In this document: piece by piece, positions 1 through 6,910 of the stretch | Position numbering within the stretch: position 1 is the stretch's first letter | Layout of the letters: every line of letters begins with the position of its first letter | NCBI GenBank assembly: GCA_041936745.1 | Contig: JBHGWS010000038.1 | Coordinates: 1-9,347 of the forward strand | Length of the DNA: 9,347 nt | Origin: Darwinibacter acetoxidans_A | Lineage (GTDB): Bacteria; Bacillota; Limnochordia; Darwinibacteriales; Darwinibacteriaceae | Reading direction: 5' to 3' | Position numbers and translations under genes: made by a program | Notes under the pieces: model-generated | Databases searched by the model: none | What the model was told of the DNA's origin: nothing | What the model saw: the letters and a program-made list of their open reading frames with translations, nothing else

Positions 1-107
1 AAAAGGGCAAAATCAGGGCCGCTGCGCGTAAAGAGGCCGGGCCGGGCAATGAACAAAATTACGACAACTAAGGCCATGCCCAATAAAAAGACGAGAAAAA
101 ACTCCAT
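1..107 (-). CDS. N-terminus of a single-pass membrane protein in the swrB position (partial)
   Basis: This is a partial gene whose 3' end lies beyond the left edge. It starts with ATG at 107-105, and 35 complete codons are visible without a stop. The peptide begins MEFFLVFLLGMALVVVILF, an uninterrupted hydrophobic segment (about residues 3-20). It is followed by the positively charged, proline-containing stretch IARPGLFTRSG, as expected for an N-terminal membrane anchor with the rest in the cytoplasm. It lies 17 bases after the preceding gene; a G run at 119-124 and a GAGG at 112-115 precede the ATG. By position directly downstream of fliA and one small gene, and by topology, it resembles Bacillus SwrB and similar short anchored proteins that end flagellar operons in Firmicutes. 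That identity is an inference from position and topology, since too little sequence is present for a family assignment. The start and reading frame are well supported by the hydrophobic profile. Confidence 0.7.
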   Translation of the reverse strand, partial: MEFFLVFLLGMALVVVILFIARPGLFTRSGPDFAL

Positions 108-124
108 AAAGCCTCAAGCCCCCC

Positions 125-400
125 TTAAGCGCGCAGATCGATCCGCCGCCGGGGCCGGCGGCGATTTTTTTCTTCCCGTTCTTTCTTCTCTTCGCCTTGG
201 TATCTTTCCTTCTCTTTGCGCCGGCGGACTTTTTCCTGGGCGCGGGCTTCATCGATGCGGCTGCGCCTGATCTCGAATTCTGCGGCTACCTGCGCGGCCA
301 TTTTTCCCGCGGCACCGCTTTGGTCGCCTTCGCGGGCGGGACGGGGCACCTGCTCGGAACGGGAGACGAGGATTTGAAAGTCGGGAAATTTAATGGACAT
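125..400 (-). CDS. Small highly charged FliA-linked protein, function unknown (91 aa)
   Basis: I do not recognise this protein with certainty. It starts with ATG at 400 behind a strong ribosome binding site (GGAGGGAG at 404-411), 14 bases after the fliA stop, and ends with TAA at 125-127. Residues 1-12 (MSIKFPDFQILV) are mildly hydrophobic. Residues 13-40 are mixed and Ala/Gly-rich. From about residue 42 to 87 the chain is almost entirely Arg, Lys, Glu and Gln, probably a charged helix, ending in a very basic RRRPRRR (residues 80-86). There is no signal peptide or membrane segment, so it is probably cytoplasmic. From memory, small proteins with a similar DLQ/FQ-like N-terminus and a charged tail sit next to fliA in other Clostridia, but I cannot verify this here. 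The ribosome binding site and operon spacing argue for a real gene. Its biased composition means random open-frame coding is not fully excluded. A GC-rich hairpin lies inside its 3' end. Confidence 0.72.
   Translation of the reverse strand: MSIKFPDFQILVSRSEQVPRPAREGDQSGAAGKMAAQVAAEFEIRRSRIDEARAQEKVRRRKEKERYQGEEKKEREEKNRRRPRRRIDLRA
144..171 (+). terminator. Terminator-like hairpin with T tract, on the strand opposite the operon
   Basis: On the plus strand, CGCCGCCGG (144-152) is followed by GG and then its exact reverse complement CCGGCGGCG (155-163). After one A come seven T residues (165-171). This is a perfect 9-bp all-GC stem plus U tract, the form of an intrinsic terminator for transcription running left to right, against the operon. 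It lies inside the coding sequence of the 91-residue protein, where it encodes part of the basic C-terminal tail. The Arg codons CGC/CGG could have produced it by chance. No gene that it would terminate is visible within the window. Confidence 0.35.
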
Positions 401-403
401 TTA

Positions 404-411
404 CTCCCTCC
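404..411 (-). promoter_or_regulatory. Ribosome binding site of the 91-aa charged protein
   Basis: GGAGGGAG lies 3 bases from the ATG at 400 (6 bases counted from the GGAGG core), just after the fliA stop. It matches the style of the other sites in the operon. It is the main evidence that the small reading frame is a translated gene. Confidence 0.75.
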
Positions 412-414
412 GCT

Positions 415-1173
415 CTAGTTTTGCAGCCTGCTGCGCAGCGTTATAATCGCCTTTGTGTGTATTTGGGAAACCCTTGATTCGGACACTTCTAAAACATGCC
501 CGATCTCTTTTAAGGTCAATTCATCGTGATAGTATAAAGAAAGCACCAACTGCTCTCTTTCCGTCAACTCTTCAATGGCGGCGCTTAATTCTGCCACCGT
601 TTCATTTTGGATCAGCCGCTGATGAACCGGCTCGCCGTCATCCGCCACCAAATCCACGATACTAAGCCCCGCCTCGCCCTCGGCAACCGATTCATCCAAG
701 GAAAGCAGCGTGGCGCTTTTTATTTCATCCAGCATTTGAAAATAACGGGGTTTGGTTAGATCCAAGGCAGCGGCCACCTCTTCATCGCTGGGGCTGCGGC
801 CCAGTGAATTAGTTAATTCTTGGATTTTCCTTTCCAAAAGCCTTGCTTTGGAGCGTGTACTGCGGGGCACCCAATCAGTGGCCCGCAAGCCGTCAATAAC
901 GGCACCGCGAATTCTGGTCGAAGCATAGGTTTGAAATTTAATGCCCCGGGAAGGATCAAACTTTTCCAAGGCATCTAAAAGGCCGAAAAAGCCAAAGCTT
1001 TCCAAATCATCTTGATCAACGCTGCCGGGCAGGTTAATCGCCAGGCGCCCGGCTATGTACTTCACTAAAGGAATGTATTCATCGATTAAAGCATCCCGGG
1101 CTTGAAGATCCTGCCTTTCTTTATAAGCCCGCCACAGCTTTGCTAAATCAAGTTCGTCTTTGTGCTGCGTCAA
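415..1173 (-). CDS. fliA: Flagellar RNA polymerase sigma factor FliA/SigD (sigma-28)
   Basis: This is the alternative sigma factor that directs RNA polymerase to late flagellar, motility and chemotaxis promoters; it is normally held in check by the anti-sigma factor FlgM (not in this window). The 252 residues match the family's usual length. Region 2 spans about residues 28-100 and contains the conserved DALEKFDPSRGIKFQTYA (67-84) and IRGAVIDGLRATDWVPR (88-104), very close to Bacillus SigD. Region 3 follows at about 105-165. Region 4 is at about 195-250, with the helix-turn-helix LTLKEIGHVLEVSESRVSQIH (219-239). The start is TTG at 1173-1171, supported by GGGGAG at 1183-1188 (9-base spacing) and a full-length region 2. 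The start overlaps the stop of the PilZ gene as TTGA, implying translational coupling. WhiG-type sporulation sigma factors are close relatives, but the flagellar operon setting makes FliA/SigD the clear call. Confidence 0.95.
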   Translation of the reverse strand: MTQHKDELDLAKLWRAYKERQDLQARDALIDEYIPLVKYIAGRLAINLPGSVDQDDLESFGFFGLLDALEKFDPSRGIKFQTYASTRIRGAVIDGLRATDWVPRSTRSKARLLERKIQELTNSLGRSPSDEEVAAALDLTKPRYFQMLDEIKSATLLSLDESVAEGEAGLSIVDLVADDGEPVHQRLIQNETVAELSAAIEELTEREQLVLSLYYHDELTLKEIGHVLEVSESRVSQIHTKAIITLRSRLQN

Positions 1174-1841
1174 ATCAATTCACTCCCCGGCCTTGGTTCC
1201 CGTTTTCTCCGGGCGAGTGCGGCCAGTTCCAACTGCCTTTTAAAAACATATTGAATGATTGCCTGCCTGGTCTTTTCCCTTAGATCGACAAAGCCAAAGC
1301 CGTAATCCTGCTCCGACTTGCTGATCACAAGCCGCGCTACCTTGGCTAGAGCGACAACGGATTCGGCCTCCATTTTGAAAGCGATTTCCGTAAAATCCTC
1401 TAAGGCAAAGGTATAAGATGTGCGTAAAAGAAAGCCCCCGCCGCTCAAATTGAGGATAATGCCGGCCTGTTCCGGCTGTTTTTCAGCCTCAATTATGGGA
1501 GTTAAAATTGCATCGATAAAGACGGGAACGCGCACAAAGCGCCGGTCCTGCTGCTTTTCCCAGTCACCTAAAAGCCTTAATTGAAGCAGGGGGATCTTAC
1601 TTTTGAAACGTTTTTCCACAATGGCTTCGTTTGTAAAGCGCCCTTCGTGCAGTGAATCAGCCAGGCGAAATTCAATTTTTATCACCGTGCCGACGCGCAC
1701 CGGGACCAGAGTCCCTTTTTCCAAAGGCGCGCCGACCAAAATTAAATTGTCGTAAGCATCCTCTACCCGGGTACGGTAGACTTTTGGTCCGTTTTTTTCT
1801 TCCAGCTGTAGTTCTATCAATTGATTTGGGCCAACCAGCAT
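1170..1841 (-). CDS. PilZ-domain c-di-GMP receptor, YcgR-like flagellar brake
   Basis: This is a probable cytoplasmic c-di-GMP-binding protein that modulates motility, as YcgR does in enteric bacteria and its homologue does in Bacillus. It has 223 residues, the usual length. Residues about 1-92 form an N-terminal beta-rich YcgR-type domain (for example GTLVPVRVGTVIKIEFRL at 43-60). The PilZ domain is at about 97-205. Both signature elements for ligand binding are intact: RRFVR (residues 100-104, the RxxxR motif) and NLSGGG (131-136, the D/NxSxxG motif). It lacks any membrane segment. The ATG at 1841 has a GGGAGG ribosome binding site in the 14-base gap after flhG, and the stop overlaps the fliA start (TTGA). 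Its place between flhG and fliA, where Bacillus has che genes, supports a motility role. The family and ligand motifs are seen directly; whether it acts on the motor or on another target is inferred. Confidence 0.9.
   Translation of the reverse strand: MLVGPNQLIELQLEEKNGPKVYRTRVEDAYDNLILVGAPLEKGTLVPVRVGTVIKIEFRLADSLHEGRFTNEAIVEKRFKSKIPLLQLRLLGDWEKQQDRRFVRVPVFIDAILTPIIEAEKQPEQAGIILNLSGGGFLLRTSYTFALEDFTEIAFKMEAESVVALAKVARLVISKSEQDYGFGFVDLREKTRQAIIQYVFKRQLELAALARRKREPRPGSELI
1183..1188 (-). promoter_or_regulatory. Ribosome binding site deciding the TTG start of fliA
   Basis: GGGGAG inside the end of the PilZ gene lies 9 bases upstream of the TTG at 1173. It supports this non-ATG start, which overlaps the upstream stop codon by the tetranucleotide TTGA. 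Confidence 0.6.
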
Positions 1842-1855
1842 AAACTTCTTCCTCC

Positions 1856-2710
1856 CTAGATGTGTAAAAAGTCATATACTCTGGAGAAGAATCCTTTAAT
1901 CCCCATGTGCAGCGGATCCGGGCGCTCGCCTGCCAGGATCCTGGCCATTCTTTTTAGCGAGCGGCTGGTCATGGAGGAAGGAAAAGCAAGCAGTATGGGC
2001 AGCTGTTCTGCCACCGCCTTATTCACCTGCTGTTCGTAGAGGATATAGCCTAGGTATTCTACTTCGCGCTTGACGAATTCCCGTAAAACAGAATTCAATT
2101 TGTTAACTACCAATTCCGCCTCGTTGGGGCTGCGCGCCATATTTACAATTAAACGGATTTGTGCTTTGGGGTTTTCTTGGTAAATTACCTTAATCAAACC
2201 ATAAGCATCCGTAATAGATGTCGGTTCGGGAGTTGTCACCACTAAAACCTCACTGGTAGCCAAAACAAAACTCATTACGTTGCGGTGAATACCGGCACTG
2301 GTATCCAAGAAGACGAAATCGAATTCTCGGTTGAGCTGCTCTAGAGAATTGACAAACACCTCAAGGCGCCAGCCATTGAGATTCGCCAGATCGCTGACGC
2401 CGGAACCACCGGCCAAAAGTTTTAGGCCTAAAGGGCCTTCGACAACGATGTCCTGTAGGGTTTTTTCTCCCCGAAAGACGTGCCCCAGGTTGTAAGTTGG
2501 GGAAAGGCCTAAGACGATGTCCGCGTTAGCCAAGCCTAAATCCACATCAATTAACCCGACGCGATACCCCATTTCAACTAACGCCAGGGACAAATTGACT
2601 GCTACATTTGTTTTGCCGACTCCCCCCTTGCCGCTGGCAACAGCTACAATCCGTAAGGCAGAATCGGAATTATCAACCATTTTTCGTAAACCTTCTGCTT
2701 GATCTCTCAT
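1856..2710 (-). CDS. flhG: Flagellar number regulator FlhG, MinD-like ATPase
   Basis: FlhG (YlxH/FleN) is a ParA/MinD-type ATPase that works with FlhF to control flagellar number and position at the membrane. The 284 residues contain an N-terminal DQAEGLRKMV (residues 3-12), the motif by which FlhG stimulates FlhF GTPase activity. The deviant Walker A loop is SGKGGVGKT (26-34), with the signature lysine K28. Next are VGLIDVDLGLANAD (51-64, switch I region) and FLDTSAG (134-140, switch II/Walker B region). The C-terminus, GFFSRVYDFLHI, is amphipathic and fits the membrane-targeting helix of MinD-like proteins. The ATG at 2710 is 2 bases after the flhF stop, with GGGGGA inside the end of flhF as ribosome binding site. 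The pairing with flhF directly upstream separates it from MinD of cell division. All catalytic motifs look intact. Confidence 0.95.
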   Translation of the reverse strand: MRDQAEGLRKMVDNSDSALRIVAVASGKGGVGKTNVAVNLSLALVEMGYRVGLIDVDLGLANADIVLGLSPTYNLGHVFRGEKTLQDIVVEGPLGLKLLAGGSGVSDLANLNGWRLEVFVNSLEQLNREFDFVFLDTSAGIHRNVMSFVLATSEVLVVTTPEPTSITDAYGLIKVIYQENPKAQIRLIVNMARSPNEAELVVNKLNSVLREFVKREVEYLGYILYEQQVNKAVAEQLPILLAFPSSMTSRSLKRMARILAGERPDPLHMGIKGFFSRVYDFLHI

Positions 2711-2712
2711 AA

Positions 2713-3741
2713 TTAATCCCCCAAGATAAGCTGCGCGATCCTTTCTTTATCCGCAACTTCTATATCCTCCGGAACCCCCTGTCCAGTCGTGACGAAAGCG
2801 ATAGGTGCTTGAGCTTTTTTATTTGTGTGCAGAATAATACCGTGAGAGCTGGTCTCATCTAATTTAGTGATAATCAGGCGGTCGATGGCAAACTGGCCGA
2901 AGACCTCAATAATCTGGTCTACGTCATTTTGTTTCGTGGTAGCGCTGATGACCAGATGCGTTTCCACAGTCAAACCTTCTAAGTAGTTTTTCAACTCCCC
3001 AATCTGCAGATGGTTATTTTGACTGCGGCCCGCCGTATCTATTAAAACCAAATCCCGGTCACTCATTTTAGCCAATGCGGCTTTCAGCTCCTGCGGGCTG
3101 TAGGCGACAGCAATAGGCACGCCGATTATGTCCGCGTAAGTTTTCAACTGCTCTACGGCAGCGATCCGGTAGGTATCTACCGTGATCAAGCCTACTTTCT
3201 TACAGCTCACCAAGGCGAAATTGGCCGCTAATTTGGCGATCGTGGTTGTTTTGCCAACGCCTGTCGGCCCAACCAATACAACAATTTTTTGTCCATCAGT
3301 GAATTCCCAAGGTTCAACCGTAGTGATTTTTTCGGCTACAACCCGGTCTAACTCACTCCAAATTTTATTTAAATCGCTCCATTCTTCCCGCGGCAGCTTG
3401 CTTAACACATCCTTTAAAAGGCCCTGTGCCAGCTCCCTTGGAATGTCCTGCCGCAGAAGGCGCTGAAACAACTGCTGTACACAAGTGGAAGATTGGGCTT
3501 CGGTGAAGGCACTGCTGCTTTTTGTAGGGCTTTGGCCGGCGGCAGCTGTTTTGACGTTTTCCTGCCTTTTAAAATTGGGATCAACCGCCCCTACCAATTC
3601 GTACTGTTTTCTGCCAAAACGGCCAAAGAACCAGCGCCTTTTTTTCTTAGTGTGCAAAATGACGGCATCGCTGCCGAACTCTTTTCTTAAACTTTCCACG
3701 GCTTCCTGCATGGTGGCGCCGGTGAATTTTTTAATCCGCAT
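2713..3741 (-). CDS. flhF: Flagellar SRP-type GTPase FlhF
   Basis: FlhF is the third SRP-family GTPase (with Ffh and FtsY) and helps set where the flagellar basal body is built. The protein has 342 residues, slightly shorter than many family members. Residues 1-60 form the basic N-terminal B domain beginning MRIKKFTGATMQEAV, and a low-complexity Ser/Thr/Ala linker follows at about 62-86. The N region is at about 87-140 and the G domain at about 150-342. The nucleotide motifs are GPTGVGKT (158-165, P loop), DTYR (189-192), DTAGRS (235-240), TKLDE (292-296) and GQGVPEDI (320-327). The ATG at 3741 overlaps the 3' end of flhA by 11 bases. Its upstream site (GGTGAAGTGG) is weaker than others in the operon, so coupling to flhA translation is likely. 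No motif is missing. Confidence 0.96.
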   Translation of the reverse strand: MRIKKFTGATMQEAVESLRKEFGSDAVILHTKKKRRWFFGRFGRKQYELVGAVDPNFKRQENVKTAAAGQSPTKSSSAFTEAQSSTCVQQLFQRLLRQDIPRELAQGLLKDVLSKLPREEWSDLNKIWSELDRVVAEKITTVEPWEFTDGQKIVVLVGPTGVGKTTTIAKLAANFALVSCKKVGLITVDTYRIAAVEQLKTYADIIGVPIAVAYSPQELKAALAKMSDRDLVLIDTAGRSQNNHLQIGELKNYLEGLTVETHLVISATTKQNDVDQIIEVFGQFAIDRLIITKLDETSSHGIILHTNKKAQAPIAFVTTGQGVPEDIEVADKERIAQLILGD

Positions 3742-5803
3742 TATTCCACTTCACCGTCCCTGCGGTCCGGACTTCCACATCCGGGCTGATCTCATTATAG
3801 GATAAGACAATTAAGCGGGGCACTGCCCTTTCAGTCAAGCGCTTAAGAGCCATCCTGATCTGCGGTGCTACTAAAACAATCGGGTGCGGCAGGATGTTTT
3901 CCTCCAAAACGGTGCCAAGTTCTTGGAAAAGGCTCTGTAAAAGCCTTGGGTCCATTGTAACGGCCAGGCCCCGTTCGGTCTGTTCAATGCCTGCGCTGAT
4001 GGCGTCTTCCCAGCCGGCACTTAACGTTAGGCAGGTTAAGATACCGTTTTCCGAATAAAGCTGGGTAATCTGCCGCTGCAGCGCTTCCCGCACATACTCG
4101 GTTAAATAATCCGTATCCCGCGTGATGGGAGCCATATCTGCCAAAGTCTCCAAGATGGTGAGCAGATTGCGGATGGGTACTCCTTCCCGCAGGAGGTTCT
4201 GTAAAACTTTTTGGATATCACCCAGCGTTAAAAGCTCCGGCATCAGTTCGTCGATTACCGCTTGATAGTCTTCCCTGACGCCGTCTAAGAGAGTTTTCAC
4301 TTCCTGCCTCCCCAAAAGTTCGTGGGCGTGCTCTCTGATAATTTCTGTCAGGTGGGTTGCCAATACCGCCGGCGGATCGACTACCGTGTAGCCGGCATAT
4401 TCAGCCCGTTCCCGCATTTCTTCGTCTATCCACAAAGCATCTAAGCCAAAGGCGGGCTCTTTTGTGGGGATGCCCGCTACGGGAGTTTCCACGCCGCCTG
4501 CGTCCATTGCTAAATAATGGTTAACCATTAATTCTCCACGGGCAACCGGGATTCCTTTAATCTTCAAAACATACTCATCCGGGTTTAGCTGTAGGTTGTC
4601 TCTAATCCTGATGACCGGGACCAAAAGGCCCAATTCTAAGGCGCACTGCCTTCTGATCATGCTGATCCGATCGAGCATATCCCCGCCCTGGGCTTCATCG
4701 ACTAAGGGTATTAGGCTGTAGCCGATTTCAAGCTCGATTTGATCCACCTGCAGCAGCGAAATCAGGCTTTCCGGCTTGCGGGCCGCCGCCAACTCCGCTT
4801 GTTCTAAAGCAAGATCCTCTGAGAGCTCCGCTGTTTTTTCCGCCCGGTAGACGCCATAAGAAAGCATGCCGGATAAAGCCGCCAAAAACAAAAACGGTAA
4901 AGTGGGCAGGCCCGGCACGAAGCCAAAAACCGCGATCACAAAAGCGGCCGTGGCTAAAACATTGCCGTGGGAAAAAAGCTGGCGGGTTAAGTCGGTACCC
5001 AGGTTGTTTTCGGAAACTGCCCGCGTAATAATGATGCCTGTGGCGGTGGAAATAAGTAAAGCGGGGATCTGCGAGACTAAACCGTCCCCCACGCTTAAAA
5101 GGGTGTAGCGGTTTAAAGCCTCCGCAAAAGGAAGTCCTTTTTGGCCGATACCGATGGCAAAACCGCCTAAAAGATTAATAATGGTAATTATAATTCCGGC
5201 GATGGCATCGCCCTTGACAAACTTGGCGGCACCGTCCATAGAGCCGTAAAAATCAGCTTCTTGCTCAATCTTTTTCCGGCGGTCCCGCGCTTCTCCTTCG
5301 CTGATTAAACCGGAATTGAGATCCGCATCGATGCTCATCTGCTTACCGGGCATGGCATCTAAGGTGAACCTGGCCGCAACCTCCGCAACCCTTTCCGCAC
5401 CTTTGGTAATGACAACAAATTGAACCACAACAAGAATTAAAAAGATGACAAAGCCGACTACATAGTTGCCGCCGACCACGAAATTACCGAAAGCTTTAAT
5501 AATCTTCCCCGGATCGCCTGTCAGCAAGATCAGCCGCGTGGAAGATACGTTTAAAGATAAGCGGAAAAGGGTGGTGACTAAAAGCAGCGACGGGAAAATT
5601 GCCAGCTCTAACGGTTCTTTAATGTTCATTGTAATTAAAAGAATTAAAAGGGACAAGCTGATATTTGTAGCCAGTAAGATATCCAGTAAAAAGGTGGGCA
5701 GGGGCAGAACCATCATTACTACAATCAAAACGACTGCTAAGACGATGTAAACATCGCTGAAGCGTAAAAGCCTCTGCATAGTTGATATTGTTGTTTTGGC
5801 CAC
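3731..5803 (-). CDS. flhA: Flagellar export apparatus protein FlhA
   Basis: FlhA is the largest export-gate protein. It forms a nonameric ring whose cytoplasmic domain docks chaperone-substrate complexes and which helps drive proton-powered export. It has 690 residues, the standard length. Residues about 17-320 carry the membrane helices, including the FHIPEP-family signature region with GGNYVVGFVIFLILVVVQ (111-128), ITKGAERVAEVAARFTLDAM (132-151) and DGLVSQIPAL (240-249). After a charged linker (about 320-345), residues about 346-690 form the soluble docking domain. The start is GTG at 5803, supported by GGGAGGTG at 5809-5816 with 5-base spacing; the next in-frame ATG (residue 9) has no comparable site. 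It lies 21 bases after flhB, the largest gap in the window, and overlaps flhF by 11 bases at its end. Confidence 0.97.
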   Translation of the reverse strand: MAKTTISTMQRLLRFSDVYIVLAVVLIVVMMVLPLPTFLLDILLATNISLSLLILLITMNIKEPLELAIFPSLLLVTTLFRLSLNVSSTRLILLTGDPGKIIKAFGNFVVGGNYVVGFVIFLILVVVQFVVITKGAERVAEVAARFTLDAMPGKQMSIDADLNSGLISEGEARDRRKKIEQEADFYGSMDGAAKFVKGDAIAGIIITIINLLGGFAIGIGQKGLPFAEALNRYTLLSVGDGLVSQIPALLISTATGIIITRAVSENNLGTDLTRQLFSHGNVLATAAFVIAVFGFVPGLPTLPFLFLAALSGMLSYGVYRAEKTAELSEDLALEQAELAAARKPESLISLLQVDQIELEIGYSLIPLVDEAQGGDMLDRISMIRRQCALELGLLVPVIRIRDNLQLNPDEYVLKIKGIPVARGELMVNHYLAMDAGGVETPVAGIPTKEPAFGLDALWIDEEMRERAEYAGYTVVDPPAVLATHLTEIIREHAHELLGRQEVKTLLDGVREDYQAVIDELMPELLTLGDIQKVLQNLLREGVPIRNLLTILETLADMAPITRDTDYLTEYVREALQRQITQLYSENGILTCLTLSAGWEDAISAGIEQTERGLAVTMDPRLLQSLFQELGTVLEENILPHPIVLVAPQIRMALKRLTERAVPRLIVLSYNEISPDVEVRTAGTVKWNNAD

Positions 5804-5808
5804 GGCTG

Positions 5809-5816
5809 CACCTCCC
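5809..5816 (-). promoter_or_regulatory. Ribosome binding site deciding the GTG start of flhA
   Basis: GGGAGGTG lies 5 bases upstream of the GTG at 5803, inside the 21-base gap after flhB. It favours the GTG over the ATG eight codons further in. Confidence 0.8.
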
Positions 5817-5824
5817 TCTCTTAT

Positions 5825-6910
5825 TTAAACGCTTCTTTTTTTTAAGCGGTAGACAAAAGCCAAGACTTCGGCAACCGCCGGGTAAAGGTCTGCGGGGATC
5901 TCCTGGCCGATTTCGGTTGTTTCGAATAATGCTTTGGCAAGAGCCGGGTTTTCCACCAGCGTAATATCGTGTTTTTCCCCTTCTTCTTTGATTCTTTGGG
6001 CGATAGCCCCCATCCCCTTAGCCACAACCTGGGGTGCCGCCATTTTTTCCGGGGCATACCGAATGGCGATGGCGTAATGCGTGGGGTTGGTGACAATTAC
6101 ATCCGCGGTGGGGATTTCCTGCATCATGCGGCGGGAAGCAATCTGCCGCTGGCGCTGCCTGATTTTCGAGCGCACCAGGGGATCGCCTTCCATTTCCTTG
6201 AATTCCTCTTTCACTTCCTGCTTGGTCATGCGGATGCTTTCTTCAAATTCCCGCCGCTGGTACCAATAGTCTAACGCCGCGATAATCAAAAGAAATAACC
6301 CTACGCGCAAACTCAAATTATAAACCGCCTCACCTATTAAAACACTGCTTTGCGTAATTTCCAAAAGCCCTAAGTCAGGCAGCCAATTTAAATTACTTCG
6401 GATCTGGGTATAAACCATGTAGCCGACCAAACCTATCTTAAAGACAGATTTAAAAAACTCCATCAAGGCCCTTTTCGAGAAAATACGCTTAAAGCCTTCC
6501 ACGGGGTTGATGCGTGAAAATTGGGGCAGGAGCGATTCCCCGGAACTCATGAAGCCCACTTGGATTACCTGCGCTAAAAACCCGATGGCCAACAAGCTTA
6601 ACAGGATGGGCCCAACTGTAATGCCCAGTTTCAGAAAGGCCTGTAAAAACAGGGATTTAAGCCCTAACAGATCCCCCTGCCATTCGGGCATGGCCTGTAA
6701 AAAGTACTGTACGGTCTCCTTCAGCTGGCCTGCCATAAACGATGCTAAAAGATGAAGGATTAAAAACCCAAACAACACCAAGGCCGCAGTAGCCACTTCG
6801 CCGCTTTTGGCCACTTGGCCTTTTTTTCTCGCCTCTTCCCGGCGCCTGGGAGTTGCCGGTTCAGTTTTTTCCCCGGCAAAAAGCTGCAGGTCAAGCTTAA
6901 AGTGAACCAT
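5825..6910 (-). CDS. flhB: Flagellar export specificity switch protein FlhB
   Basis: FlhB is a membrane export component that switches the apparatus from rod/hook to filament substrates after self-cleavage. It has 361 residues, typical length. The N-terminal cytoplasmic region includes GEKTEPATPRRREEARKKGQ (13-32), a hallmark of the family. Hydrophobic segments follow between about 40 and 215. The charged linker EESIRMTKQEVKEEFKEMEG (223-242) is also characteristic. The autocleavage motif NPTH is at residues 275-278 and continues YAIAIRY, so cleavage between N275 and P276 is expected. The ATG at 6910 abuts the fliR stop directly (TAAATG), with GGGAGGGGG inside the end of fliR as ribosome binding site. 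In some clostridia FliR and FlhB are fused; here they remain separate but adjacent genes. Confidence 0.97.
   Translation of the reverse strand: MVHFKLDLQLFAGEKTEPATPRRREEARKKGQVAKSGEVATAALVLFGFLILHLLASFMAGQLKETVQYFLQAMPEWQGDLLGLKSLFLQAFLKLGITVGPILLSLLAIGFLAQVIQVGFMSSGESLLPQFSRINPVEGFKRIFSKRALMEFFKSVFKIGLVGYMVYTQIRSNLNWLPDLGLLEITQSSVLIGEAVYNLSLRVGLFLLIIAALDYWYQRREFEESIRMTKQEVKEEFKEMEGDPLVRSKIRQRQRQIASRRMMQEIPTADVIVTNPTHYAIAIRYAPEKMAAPQVVAKGMGAIAQRIKEEGEKHDITLVENPALAKALFETTEIGQEIPADLYPAVAEVLAFVYRLKKRSV

Noticed and set aside
13..252. Minus-strand 79-codon frame overlapping the left-end genes
   Set aside because: It overlaps the 91-residue gene in another frame, has no ribosome binding site, and conflicts with the clear membrane-anchor start at 107.
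1461..1483. Small inverted repeat GCCGG-CCGGC followed by a T-rich run on the plus strand
   Set aside because: Only a 5-bp stem with an interrupted T run inside the PilZ gene; this is expected by chance in such sequence.
3485..3805. Plus-strand 106-codon frame antisense to flhF and flhA
   Set aside because: It lies wholly opposite two well-conserved genes, has no ribosome binding site or recognisable motif, and looks like a codon-bias shadow.
5114..5150. Possible FliA-type promoter on the plus strand (TAAA ... GCCGATA)
   Set aside because: The two boxes are about 26 bases apart instead of about 15, and the site lies inside flhA with no plus-strand gene downstream.
5969..6274. Plus-strand 101-codon frame antisense to flhB
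   Set aside because: It is antisense to the conserved FlhB cytoplasmic domain, with Phe/His-rich composition typical of reading Lys/Glu-rich helices backwards.
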